Shown piece by piece: positions 6,988 to 15,645 of a stretch of DNA of 38,773 nucleotides. Made by a program: the position numbers and the translations under genes. The DNA comes from a virus: positions 1 to 38,773 of the IMG/VR virus record IMGVR_UViG_3300009008_000100. One strand, written 5' to 3'. Within the stretch, counting starts at the first letter, position 1; the number at the start of each line of letters is the position of its first letter. The notes below the pieces were generated by a model that worked only from the letters and a program-made list of their open reading frames with translations, ran no database searches and was not told where the DNA came from.

Positions 6988-8481
6988 ATGAGCATCACAG
7001 TCGGACAGACTCTCAACCCCCGCGAATTCGACGGGACCGGGCTCGCAACCGGTCACGATCACGCGGACTTTTTCACCTGGCTGAACACCATCAGCGAGCG
7101 CCTCAAGACGGGTGGTGGCGATGCGATGGACCTCGCGTCCTTCGATGACGCCGCGAGCCGACTGCTCCCCGCAGCCCAGGCCGCGGGTGTCGTGGCGGGC
7201 CTGCCGACTGCTGGCGACCCGGTGGCCAAGATGAGCGATGTCGCCGCGGTGATCGCGGGCCTCAGCTGGAAGGAGCCCGTCCTCAGCACGACCGAGCTGG
7301 ATGACCTGGCCATCGCTCCCCCGCCCACGGTGGGGAACCGCTACTGTATCAACGGTGTCGGCGCCAACGGCTTCGTGGGTCACGACTACGAGATCGCAAC
7401 CTGTACCGGCACGGGGCCGTTCACGTGGTCCTTTGAGGTTCCCCAGGTCGGCTGGGCCGTCTGGGATCTCACGATTGCCGGCGATGGCTGGGTCTACAAC
7501 GGCGCCGCCTGGGGTCGTGCCTTCGGTCGCGAGGCCGCGGAGATCGACTACACCAGCGGGACGTTCCCCCCGCTCAGCGCCGTGAACGTGGGCGCTGCGC
7601 TCGATGAGCTGAACGACACGCTGAACCTGGGCTTCCCCTGGCACATCCCGGTGATCGACTCGACCATCGTGGACAGCGCGGCCATCGTGGGTCCCAGCCC
7701 TGGTGACCGCTACCTGATCAACGGGATCGGCGTCAACGACTTCCTGGGCCACGACAACGAGTTTGCGGTGTGGAACGGCTTCAGCTGGTTCTTCCTGGCG
7801 CCCCAGGTGAGCCACGCCGTGGTCATCGACATCACCAACAACTACCACCTCCAGTGGGACCTGCTGGGCGGGATGTGGATGACGGGCTTCGGGCTGGGCG
7901 TCAGCTCGGACGGGAGCCACAGCCACGCCCTGAGTGTGCCGCTGGCCTCCACCAGCAACACGGTCAGGGACACTGCGGCTGGTGTCGGCATCCAGGTGTT
8001 CTTCGTGATCGACGGGAACGGCCACGGCCACTTCGAGTCGGCCACTGTCGGTGGGTTGGGCATCGTGGTGGACTTCGGCGCTGGCGCTGAGATGGTCCCG
8101 ATCCTGTCGAACGCGGTGCCCCAGGGCTATCCGGTCGAGATCGATCCCACCCAGCCCGCTGCGCTGGCGCTGTGCGTCGACAACTCCGCGCCGCCCGTGG
8201 CTGGCCCTGCCCTCCCGGCAGCTGCCCTCGGGCAGTTCCTGGTCTCCACCGTCGATGGCTCCTCCATCGGCGTCCAGATGTTGGGCGCTCCCTCTGGTGG
8301 GGCGATGCTCCTCGCGGACGACGCTCAGGCACCCGCGGACATCCTGGAGGCCGATCTCACCGGGGCAGGGACTCCTGGCCCCAAGGACATCTCGACTGCT
8401 GCGGTGTGCTCGGACATGTCCTGCCTCCTGGCCTATGGGACCACGGATACGGCTGCGGATCACAGCCACACCCTTTCCTAG
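6988..8481 (+). CDS. Putative head or tail fibre protein with tandem DUF2793-like domains
   Basis: The product is 497 residues, start ATG 6988 after GGAGGAGG. Two similar blocks at about residues 91-180 and 212-305 share the pattern PP(S/T)xGxRYxINGxG, then GHD, then W-F-x-x-P-Q, then a Trp-containing strand and GxxW. This matches the DUF2793-like modules found in phage fibres. The N-terminus contains GHDHADFFTWLN, a likely attachment helix. The C-terminal part is Ala/Gly-rich and beta-like. Codon use is strongly C/G-ending, consistent with an abundant virion protein. It lies directly upstream of the terminase. Confidence 0.65.
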   Translation: MSITVGQTLNPREFDGTGLATGHDHADFFTWLNTISERLKTGGGDAMDLASFDDAASRLLPAAQAAGVVAGLPTAGDPVAKMSDVAAVIAGLSWKEPVLSTTELDDLAIAPPPTVGNRYCINGVGANGFVGHDYEIATCTGTGPFTWSFEVPQVGWAVWDLTIAGDGWVYNGAAWGRAFGREAAEIDYTSGTFPPLSAVNVGAALDELNDTLNLGFPWHIPVIDSTIVDSAAIVGPSPGDRYLINGIGVNDFLGHDNEFAVWNGFSWFFLAPQVSHAVVIDITNNYHLQWDLLGGMWMTGFGLGVSSDGSHSHALSVPLASTSNTVRDTAAGVGIQVFFVIDGNGHGHFESATVGGLGIVVDFGAGAEMVPILSNAVPQGYPVEIDPTQPAALALCVDNSAPPVAGPALPAAALGQFLVSTVDGSSIGVQMLGAPSGGAMLLADDAQAPADILEADLTGAGTPGPKDISTAAVCSDMSCLLAYGTTDTAADHSHTLS

Positions 8482-8584
8482 TCATAGTCAGCTAGCCTAC
8501 CACACTAATCCCAAGCCTACAATCGGCTCAGTAGACTCTCAGCGCCAGACCCGTAGTATATCCTGAACAGCACGGGGGACGGCC

Positions 8585-9121
8585 ATGCCTACCGATGTGA
8601 CCAAGTGGAGACCTGACTATCTCAGGACCGCACTGGACTTGCTCCTGATCTTCCTGACCAAGGGGCTGAACGACCGCAGGATCACCGAGGAGATGGGGCT
8701 GGAGCTTGCCGAGGTGAGTCAGCTGAAGGGGATCCTGCTCCACGAAGTCGGGGACCTCGACATCAAGGATGACCCCCATCGCGTCTACCTGGGCTACAAG
8801 CTCCGCCAAGAGGGGCTTCTGTCGGAGTTGGAGGACCTCGGGAAAAGGCTGCGGCACAGCGGCCAAGCGAACGCAGAGTTGGGAGCAATCCGAGCCCGCT
8901 CAGACCTCATCGACAAGATCCTCAACGCGGGCCAGAGCCTGGGTGTGATCCCCAAGGAGGCAAAGAAACATCAGCTGCTCGGCGGCATCATGGTCGCAGA
9001 CATGACTCCCGAGGACATGGAGAAGATGCTCCTGGAGAGGGAGCGCAGGATGTCTCGCCTCCAGAGGAATTATGGCTCAGGGAAGTACATCGAATCCGGC
9101 GGGGGGAGCAGTGGGGAGTAG
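8585..9121 (+). CDS. terS: Terminase small subunit
   Basis: The product is 178 residues. It contains a helix-turn-helix-like segment (about residues 25-50) and a central helical oligomerisation region with repeated Leu. It lies immediately before the large terminase gene and overlaps it, which is the normal arrangement. Small subunits recognise the packaging site and load the large subunit. The start is ATG 8585 after GGGGGA. Sequence alone is weakly diagnostic for this family, so the call rests mainly on position, size and helix content. Confidence 0.7.
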   Translation: MPTDVTKWRPDYLRTALDLLLIFLTKGLNDRRITEEMGLELAEVSQLKGILLHEVGDLDIKDDPHRVYLGYKLRQEGLLSELEDLGKRLRHSGQANAELGAIRARSDLIDKILNAGQSLGVIPKEAKKHQLLGGIMVADMTPEDMEKMLLERERRMSRLQRNYGSGKYIESGGGSSGE

Positions 9122-10559
9122 CAAGCCCGAGATCCTCAGCCCGGCATCAGACCTCATCCTGGCTCGGAAGCAGGATACGCTCAGGGAGCTTGAGCGCCAG
9201 GAGGAGGAGTATGAGACCTGGATCAAGTACCAGGTCCTGAAGAACGACCGAATCGACATCCTCTGCGAGGAGGTCCTGGGGTACACGCTGGAGCCGTTCC
9301 ACCACGACATCCTACGCTTCCAGTTCCAGAATGATCAGGGGCTGATCTTGGCCCCACGCGGGTTCGGAAAGACCACCATCGGGACTATCGGCAAGATCGT
9401 GTTCGAGATCCTCAAGGACCCCAACATCTCAATCCTGCTCGCCTCCAGGGTCACCGGCAACGCTGAGGATATGCTGAAAGAGGTCCGTGGGCACTTTGAG
9501 GATAACGAGAAGTTCAAGCGGATCTTCGGGAGCCTGGTAGGGAAGGGGTGGTACAGCCGTCAGATCACAGTTGCGAATCGCACCAAGGTCGCCAAGGAAC
9601 CGACCGTCAACACGGTGGGCTCTGACTCTGGTGTCGTCGGGAAGCACTATGACCTTGTGATCTGCGACGATCTCGTGGACGAGGAGAACAGCCGCACGGA
9701 ACACATGCGGGTACACGTCCGGAAGTGGTTCTACATGTCGCTGCTCCCCACGGTGAAGCCGGGGGCTCGGATGTGGGTCATCGGGACGCGCTACCACTTC
9801 GATGACATGTATGGCTATCTCATTGATCACGAGTTCAAGGACCGCTTCCTCCACATCCCAGCTTTGGATGAGAACGGCAGGTCCATCTGGGAGGCCCGAT
9901 TCAGCACCAAGATCCTCCTTGAGCGCAAGGGGGCGATGGGGACCGTCATCTTCAATGCTCAGTACATGAACGACGTGGAGATGATGAAGGGCGAAGTCTT
10001 CCAACCTGAGTGGTGTCCGCTGATCCATCCGGAGAACGCGCCGGACTTCATCAAGGGGACCTATGTAGGCGTGGACCTCGCTATCGGGGATGAGTCCAAG
10101 CATGACTTCTACGTCAGGGCAGTCATCGGCGTCGATGCCGAGCTGAACATCTACGTGATCGATGTCCTGATGAAGCACCTCACCTTCCACCAGCAGACCT
10201 CGGACATCCGGATGGCCCTGATGGAACACCAGCCGATTCGCTCGGGAATCGAGGCCAACAACTACCAGCGAGCCCAGTACCAGAACGTCAAGAAAGAGGA
10301 GCCTGACTTCCACCTCATCCCGATCACCACCAAGGTGGACAAGATGACGAGGGCGTGGAGGGCCACCAAATACTTTGAGGCGGGCAGGGTGTACTTCTAC
10401 AGCACCCTTGAGAACATGCGGGACCTCCTGGTGAGGTTCCCCGATGCGAAGGGCAGCAAGGATCTATTCGACGCCTTGGACATGGCCATCTCGGTGGCGT
10501 TCAGGAAGATGCGCAGGAAGACAAGGGATCCAGGCTCAGAGCCTGGGGTCTTGGGGTAA
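9072..10559 (+). CDS. terL: Terminase large subunit (packaging ATPase/nuclease)
   Basis: The product is 495 residues. Walker A is APRGFGKTT with Lys100. Walker B is LVICDD at Asp199-Asp200. The RuvC-like nuclease begins with GVDLAIGDE (Asp335), has an IEANNYQ segment, and ends with an acidic DLFDALDMAIS motif near residue 467. It pumps DNA into the prohead and cuts concatemers. ATG 9072 overlaps the small subunit by 50 bases; GTG 9111, with GGGGGGAG just upstream, is an equally good start and would remove 13 residues. The N-terminal ATPase and C-terminal nuclease domains are both intact. Confidence 0.95.
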   Translation: MAQGSTSNPAGGAVGSSKPEILSPASDLILARKQDTLRELERQEEEYETWIKYQVLKNDRIDILCEEVLGYTLEPFHHDILRFQFQNDQGLILAPRGFGKTTIGTIGKIVFEILKDPNISILLASRVTGNAEDMLKEVRGHFEDNEKFKRIFGSLVGKGWYSRQITVANRTKVAKEPTVNTVGSDSGVVGKHYDLVICDDLVDEENSRTEHMRVHVRKWFYMSLLPTVKPGARMWVIGTRYHFDDMYGYLIDHEFKDRFLHIPALDENGRSIWEARFSTKILLERKGAMGTVIFNAQYMNDVEMMKGEVFQPEWCPLIHPENAPDFIKGTYVGVDLAIGDESKHDFYVRAVIGVDAELNIYVIDVLMKHLTFHQQTSDIRMALMEHQPIRSGIEANNYQRAQYQNVKKEEPDFHLIPITTKVDKMTRAWRATKYFEAGRVYFYSTLENMRDLLVRFPDAKGSKDLFDALDMAISVAFRKMRRKTRDPGSEPGVLG

Positions 10560-10574
10560 CAACAGGAGAACGAT

Positions 10575-12185
10575 ATGAGCGGTGAAACAGGGGTGAAGGC
10601 AAAGGTGGTCACATCGACCGAGCCTGTCGAGCGGACGCCGAACAAGACTGTGCTCAAGGCCATCGTCCTTGGTGGGTCTGCGGAGGTCCCCGCATCAAAG
10701 GCTGAGGTGGACGAGTGGCAGGAGGTTGCCGCCTCCACGGTCCCTCCACCGTATGATCCGAAGCTGCTGGCCGAGCTGCCCGAGTATTCAGCCGCTCTGG
10801 GCCCAGCCATCGAGGCGATGGTCACGAACACCGCGGGCTTCGGTCATCGCATCGTATCCGCGCTGCGGATCTCGGACAGCGACGACAAGCTCAGGAAGGA
10901 GGTCCAGAGGGAGGTGGACAGCGCAGCCAACTTCTTCAGCGCAGCGTACATCGGCGGGACCACGTTCGACCAGCTCCGGATCCGCACGCGCCGGGACCGT
11001 GAGACGGTGGGCTATGGCTTCTGGGAGGTCATCCGCGATACCAAGGGGAAGGTCGCAGGGTTCAACTACCTCCCAGCGACAGAGATGCGGCTGGGCCGTA
11101 TCACGAAGGACCCCATCAAGCTTGAGCGCACCGTCCCCCACCACGAGGACGGGGTGATGTCGACCAGGAAGCAGGTCTACCATCGCCGTGTTCGCACCTA
11201 CTGCCAGAGCCTGGGGGCAAAGAAGGTGTGGTTCAAGGACTACGGCGACCCTCGCACCATCGACCCTCGCACAGGCGACGTCAACGACAAGTTGTCCAAG
11301 GCTGAGGCCGCCAACGAGGTGATCTATTGGCCCCTGATCCTCACCAAGACGGCATACGGGCTCCCCCGGTACATCGGCAACCTGCTTTCGGTGACGGGCT
11401 CGCGGAGCCGGGATGAGATGTGCTACTACCTGCTCCGGCACAACAACGTCCCCGCGCTTGCCCTGCTCGTATCGAACGGGAACCTGACGGACCCCTCCAT
11501 CACTCGGATCCAGGAATTCCTGGACACTGCCGTGAAGGGGGAGGGGAGCTTCGCAAAGGTGGTGATCATCGAGGCTGAGAGTGCCTTCGACGGCTTTGAG
11601 GGCACACCCAACATGAAGATGGAGATGAAGCCCCTCATCGAGGCCCAACACACGGACGCCATGTTCAGCAACTACGACCAGGAGAACCACGACAAGCTCC
11701 TCCAGTCGTTCAGACTCCCACCCGTCTTCATCGGGCGCTCCAAGGATTACAACCGGGCGACGGCAGACACCGCTCGCAAGCTCGCAGATGAGCAGGTATT
11801 CGCTCCGGAACGGTCCGCGGAGGAAGCGGTCATCAACCAGCTCCTCATGGACATGGGGTACGTGTGGGCAAGGTTCAGGGTCAGCGGGCCGAATATCACC
11901 CACAACGAGGACATCGTCAACGTGATGTCTCACGCTGAGAAGGCAGGCGGGATGACCCCGGCCATCTCGCGCCGGATGGTAGAGGACATCATGGGCCAGG
12001 ATCTTGGTGAGGTCACGGGCATCGACCCGGACATCCCGTTCACCGCCCAGATGGCTGAGCTCGTCAAGAACCTCGGCAAGCCCAACGAACCATCCCAGCA
12101 GGTCACAGCATACAAGGCCCTGCTCACCGCCGCAGGGGTCCACGACGATCTCGGTGAGTATCTGTTCGGGAGGACGACAACTTGA
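10575..12185 (+). CDS. Portal protein
   Basis: The product is 536 residues. Features of PBSX-type portal proteins are visible: RRDRETVGYGFWEVIRD near residue 135, PRYIGNLLSVTGSR in the middle, and LPPVFIGRSKDYNRATAD near residues 375-392, followed by a long helical crown. The portal forms the dodecameric DNA channel at the capsid vertex and docks the terminase. ATG 10575 follows AGGAGA. Its stop overlaps the TTG start of the MuF gene. Length is usual for the family. Confidence 0.88.
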   Translation: MSGETGVKAKVVTSTEPVERTPNKTVLKAIVLGGSAEVPASKAEVDEWQEVAASTVPPPYDPKLLAELPEYSAALGPAIEAMVTNTAGFGHRIVSALRISDSDDKLRKEVQREVDSAANFFSAAYIGGTTFDQLRIRTRRDRETVGYGFWEVIRDTKGKVAGFNYLPATEMRLGRITKDPIKLERTVPHHEDGVMSTRKQVYHRRVRTYCQSLGAKKVWFKDYGDPRTIDPRTGDVNDKLSKAEAANEVIYWPLILTKTAYGLPRYIGNLLSVTGSRSRDEMCYYLLRHNNVPALALLVSNGNLTDPSITRIQEFLDTAVKGEGSFAKVVIIEAESAFDGFEGTPNMKMEMKPLIEAQHTDAMFSNYDQENHDKLLQSFRLPPVFIGRSKDYNRATADTARKLADEQVFAPERSAEEAVINQLLMDMGYVWARFRVSGPNITHNEDIVNVMSHAEKAGGMTPAISRRMVEDIMGQDLGEVTGIDPDIPFTAQMAELVKNLGKPNEPSQQVTAYKALLTAAGVHDDLGEYLFGRTTT

Positions 12186-14254
12186 GCGACTGGCTACAGA
12201 CTGCTCTAGCGTTCCAGGGGATGGATGTGGTCTTCTGTGCCGCAGCCAAGCGGGACCTCCCCAGCCAGATACATCGAGCGTTCCACACCATGGCACGGGC
12301 GCAGGTTGCGCTCTATCGTCGCTTCGCAAGGACCCTGGCCGAGGACCTGGTGAAGAAGGTCCCGCCCGCTATGGTTGGTGCGGCAGACGCAGAGAAGGCC
12401 CAGGAGGCGGCAGGGAAGATCATCGGCAGGGAGGTGGCCCGCATCTTCAAGCCGCTCCCTGCTCAGTCGGCCAAGCTCATCGAGCCATCGCTGGCCACGA
12501 TCTACATGCTCGCCAAGACCTGGAGCTATCGCCAGGGGCTCGGGATCGAGGAGCCAGGGGATTTCACGGAGTCCACACCAGGGCGATTCGGCCACACGGG
12601 GAAGGGCCAGGACCCAGGGATCTACATCGTGGCCAAGGCGCCATCCCAGGCGACCATCAACGTGGCCTTCAACGCGGTGGACAAGAAGGCTATCGCGGCG
12701 CTGATGAAGACCCAGAGGTTCTGGATGACTCGGCAGTTCATCGAGGACTACAACTTCAGCCAGCGGATCCGAGCCGCCGTGCGCAACGGTGTCTACCTGA
12801 AGGGGCTCCCAGCAAAGGAAGTGGCTGAGAACCTGAGAGGGAAGTTGGACCCGCTCCTGGACCAGATCGAGAGGACCGCTGGTGGGCTCCCCATGGGTCG
12901 TGCGGCATACGTCGAATTCCTGACCGTGAACACAGCCTCGGTCGCCAAGACCTATGGCTCCATCTCGGGCCTCGCGGAAGCTGGGGTCACGACCTACACG
13001 ATCATCAACCCGCTTGATGAGCGAACCTGCCCTGTTTGTTCGTTCATGGAGGGTACAGTCTACCAGACCAAGCACGGTGTGGACCGTATCGAGGCTCTCA
13101 GCGGGATGGACCCGGCTGCGATGAAGGAGTCTTGGCCCTGGATGTCGAGCGGGGCCGATGTACGGTCAGTAGCGGGCTCCTCAGTCCCAGGGTCGATGTC
13201 TCCTGAGGCCAGGGGCGATGTGATGGGGAAAGCAGGGCGCTCCTTCCCACCGTATCACGGGCGCTGCCGGTGTGTTGTAGCCGCGGGCTCGATGTCGAGC
13301 GTGGTATGGGATGTCGGTACCAAGCCGCCTGTGCCTCCCAAGCCGAAGTCTCCACCCAAGCCGAAGGTCAAGAAACCTCGCAAGGCAAAGAAGGTCAAGT
13401 GGACCCCGAAGCAGGGCCGCACCAAGGACTGGAAAGAGGCCAATGAGTACTACCTCGCAGAGATCGAGCGCAAGGTGGATATGGATTTGCTCCGCAGGGA
13501 CTATTGGTCCCTGACTCCCGGCAAGGAGCAGGTGGCTTGGTACGATGAGGCCGACAAGCTGAAGAAGGTGGTGGATCGGTTCTTCGGCAAGAACCTCACT
13601 CCGGCACAGATGCGCAGCATTGGCGTTACCACCCACAACCCCGAACAGTCCTTGAGGGCATTCGCCAAGCAGGGTGGGTCATATGCGAAGATGAAGGTGG
13701 ATGAGTTCAAGGAGAGGATCTCACGCATCCTTGGTAAGTTCATGGAGGACGAGGAGATAGCCACCTGGCTCAAGAACCACAGGGTGTACTACGAATACGT
13801 CACCGACCGGGCAGGGTACAACGTGTACGCTAACAGCATCACGGCTCGGGACGCTCGCAGCCTGCTTCACGAATTCGGACACCACCTGGAGTACGCTGCC
13901 CGATTCGCAGCCAATCCCGAGCTAACCACAGCCCAGCTCGCATACCCAGGAGTCGCGGAGTTGAAACCGCTCGGGAAGGGCTGGGAGGGCACCCACCGAT
14001 TCTTGAAGGCGCGTACCAAGGGTGAGCAGTGGACGAAGCTGAAGCGTTGGGACCCGCAGTATGAGGACTGGGAGAAGACCAAGCCCGACAAGTTCAGGAA
14101 CCCATACACCGGCAAGCATTACGATAGGGGATCGACTGAGGGTGTCTCCATGGGGGTCGAGTGCCTGCTTGACGAGATGACGATGAGGTCTGCGATTGTC
14201 TCGGACCCGGAGCACTTCGCCCACACCATCTCATTCCTCGCGGGGGCCATCTGA
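12182..14254 (+). CDS. MuF-type minor head protein fused to HExxH metalloprotease-like domain
   Basis: The product is 690 residues. The MuF head-morphogenesis core ends with Asp279-x-Arg-Thr-Cys283-Pro-x-Cys286 and PPYHGRCRC (His359, Cys362, Cys364), the family's usual signature. A Pro/Lys linker (about residues 380-410) joins a second part. There HEFGHH at 563-568 gives a zinc-metalloprotease HExxH motif, and a later STEGVSMGVE segment may supply the third ligand. MuF proteins sit inside or at the neck of the head and can be injected, so the C-terminal domain is a candidate delivered effector or a maturation protease. The start is TTG 12182 (TTGA overlap) after GGGAGG. Confidence 0.85.
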   Translation: MSDWLQTALAFQGMDVVFCAAAKRDLPSQIHRAFHTMARAQVALYRRFARTLAEDLVKKVPPAMVGAADAEKAQEAAGKIIGREVARIFKPLPAQSAKLIEPSLATIYMLAKTWSYRQGLGIEEPGDFTESTPGRFGHTGKGQDPGIYIVAKAPSQATINVAFNAVDKKAIAALMKTQRFWMTRQFIEDYNFSQRIRAAVRNGVYLKGLPAKEVAENLRGKLDPLLDQIERTAGGLPMGRAAYVEFLTVNTASVAKTYGSISGLAEAGVTTYTIINPLDERTCPVCSFMEGTVYQTKHGVDRIEALSGMDPAAMKESWPWMSSGADVRSVAGSSVPGSMSPEARGDVMGKAGRSFPPYHGRCRCVVAAGSMSSVVWDVGTKPPVPPKPKSPPKPKVKKPRKAKKVKWTPKQGRTKDWKEANEYYLAEIERKVDMDLLRRDYWSLTPGKEQVAWYDEADKLKKVVDRFFGKNLTPAQMRSIGVTTHNPEQSLRAFAKQGGSYAKMKVDEFKERISRILGKFMEDEEIATWLKNHRVYYEYVTDRAGYNVYANSITARDARSLLHEFGHHLEYAARFAANPELTTAQLAYPGVAELKPLGKGWEGTHRFLKARTKGEQWTKLKRWDPQYEDWEKTKPDKFRNPYTGKHYDRGSTEGVSMGVECLLDEMTMRSAIVSDPEHFAHTISFLAGAI

Positions 14255-14577
14255 TGCCGAAGATTGAAGTCACAGCAGAGATGGTCTTGAAGCGGGACAC
14301 AGTCCTGGTCTACACCTTCAGCGGGGAGTCCACCGAGGCGGGCCGTTCCATGGTGGCCGGCTTGCCCGATTTCAAGGACGAATTCTACACCCTGGTGACC
14401 TATGAAGCCCTGACGCCCTACTCACCAGCGGTAGGCAGCTTCCAGGTGACCGACCCGAACAACCTTTGGCACATGCTGGCCTGGTTCTATGAACTGGCTC
14501 GGCTTCACGGGGCCGATGTCACGGAGACAGGCGCACCAAAGCTGAAGGCTCGGCCAAAGCGAGATACAGAGGACTGA
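14254..14577 (+). CDS. Hypothetical protein next to MuF gene
   Basis: The product is 107 residues, starting at ATG 14254 in a TGATG overlap with the MuF-protease gene. It has no Cys and looks alpha/beta with a central aromatic segment (NNLWHMLAWFYELARL) and a basic tail. I do not recognise it. The tight coupling to the MuF-zincin gene suggests a related role, such as a head component; an inhibitor of the metalloprotease domain is a speculative alternative. Confidence 0.6.
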   Translation: MPKIEVTAEMVLKRDTVLVYTFSGESTEAGRSMVAGLPDFKDEFYTLVTYEALTPYSPAVGSFQVTDPNNLWHMLAWFYELARLHGADVTETGAPKLKARPKRDTED

Positions 14578-14589
14578 GGAGGCAGCACG

Positions 14590-15645
14590 ATGGATCTGAA
14601 GACACTGCTAGCGACAGAGTTCACACCCGGCTCGGGAGCGGAGTACACCACCGCGGACCTCCAGAGCCTTGAGGCCGTGGACAGCCTTTCAGACGCTGAC
14701 TTGGAGTCGGTCCACTCCCAGCTCCACACCCAGTGGGACGGGATCAGCTCACCGACCAGCGACAACCTGCGCGGCATCATGGACCTGATCGCAGCCCACA
14801 AGTGGGTGGCGATGGCCCTCAACGGCAGGAAGCTGAACCATCCCAACCTGTCGGGCCTCGATAGCGGGACGATGACCGATGACGCAGGGGAGCCCGAGGA
14901 AGGGGCCACTCAGGCTGCGAAAGCCCTGGGGAGGCTCCCTGATGAGATCACCTGGGTTCCTGACTTCGTTTCCATCGGGAAAGCGGCAGGGATGGACGCA
15001 GCCGTCGTGTATGGTGCCGAGCAGGGCGCTGACGGGCTCGCACTCAAGGTGGACGGGGAGCTCAGGGAGGGCCTGACGAACGCAGTGAAATCCCTCCTGG
15101 CCTTCCACAACCACGAGCTACCCGACGCGGGCAAGCTCCTCAGCCTGTATGATCTCAAGCTTGTCCGCAAGGCCGAGCCCGAGGTCATCGATGGTCCGGA
15201 GCCAGAAGCCAACGAGCCTGATCCTGAAGCCAGTGAAGCCACTACCAAGGCGTTCAGCTCCGACATCCAGATCGTCAGCAAGAAGAAAGCCCAGCAGGTG
15301 CTCACCGGGATCGTTCTATCCCCTGAGGAAACCGATGGTCACAACGAGGTCATCGGCGCGGACGTGATCGAGAAGGCAGCGTATGACTTCCTGGCGCACT
15401 ACAACACCCAGACCCGCGTTGGGCTCCTCCACCTCCAGATGAACCGGGATGTCCACCTGGTGGAGAGCTACATAGCACCAAACGACCTGAGCATTGGCGG
15501 TCAGGCAGTTGTGAAGGGCGCTTGGCTAGTTTCTATCAAGGTCATCGACCCGGTGATCTGGGCAGCTGTCGAGGACGGCACCCTCACGGGGTTGAGTATT
15601 GGGGGCCTCTACCAGACGGTGGAAGAGACGGATGGCGACACCTGA
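14590..15645 (+). CDS. Prohead protease, XkdF (Peptidase_S78_2) type
   Basis: The product is 351 residues. The N-terminal 220 residues are helical and acidic. The protease domain follows: QQVLTGIVLSPEETDGH, HLQMNRDVHLVES with His281 and His289, IGGQAVVKGAWLVSIKV, and TGLSIGG with Ser336. These match XkdF-type serine proteases of PBSX-like phages, which trim scaffold and capsid proteins in the prohead. The acidic N-terminal region may act in assembly. The start is ATG 14590 after GAGGAGGCAG. The 3' end overlaps the next gene by 14 bases in another frame, and the usual LSxVDxxAN segment is found in that frame. Confidence 0.8.
   Translation: MDLKTLLATEFTPGSGAEYTTADLQSLEAVDSLSDADLESVHSQLHTQWDGISSPTSDNLRGIMDLIAAHKWVAMALNGRKLNHPNLSGLDSGTMTDDAGEPEEGATQAAKALGRLPDEITWVPDFVSIGKAAGMDAAVVYGAEQGADGLALKVDGELREGLTNAVKSLLAFHNHELPDAGKLLSLYDLKLVRKAEPEVIDGPEPEANEPDPEASEATTKAFSSDIQIVSKKKAQQVLTGIVLSPEETDGHNEVIGADVIEKAAYDFLAHYNTQTRVGLLHLQMNRDVHLVESYIAPNDLSIGGQAVVKGAWLVSIKVIDPVIWAAVEDGTLTGLSIGGLYQTVEETDGDT

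Noticed and set aside
6454-8469. Long open frame of about 670 codons on the minus strand opposite the fibre gene
   Set aside because: It mirrors the strongly C/G-ending gene on the + strand, has no good ribosome site and the translation is rich in Arg, His, Asp and Val without domain features.
10788-12329. Minus-strand open frame opposite the portal gene
   Set aside because: The portal gene is well supported; the antisense frame arises from GC-rich codons.
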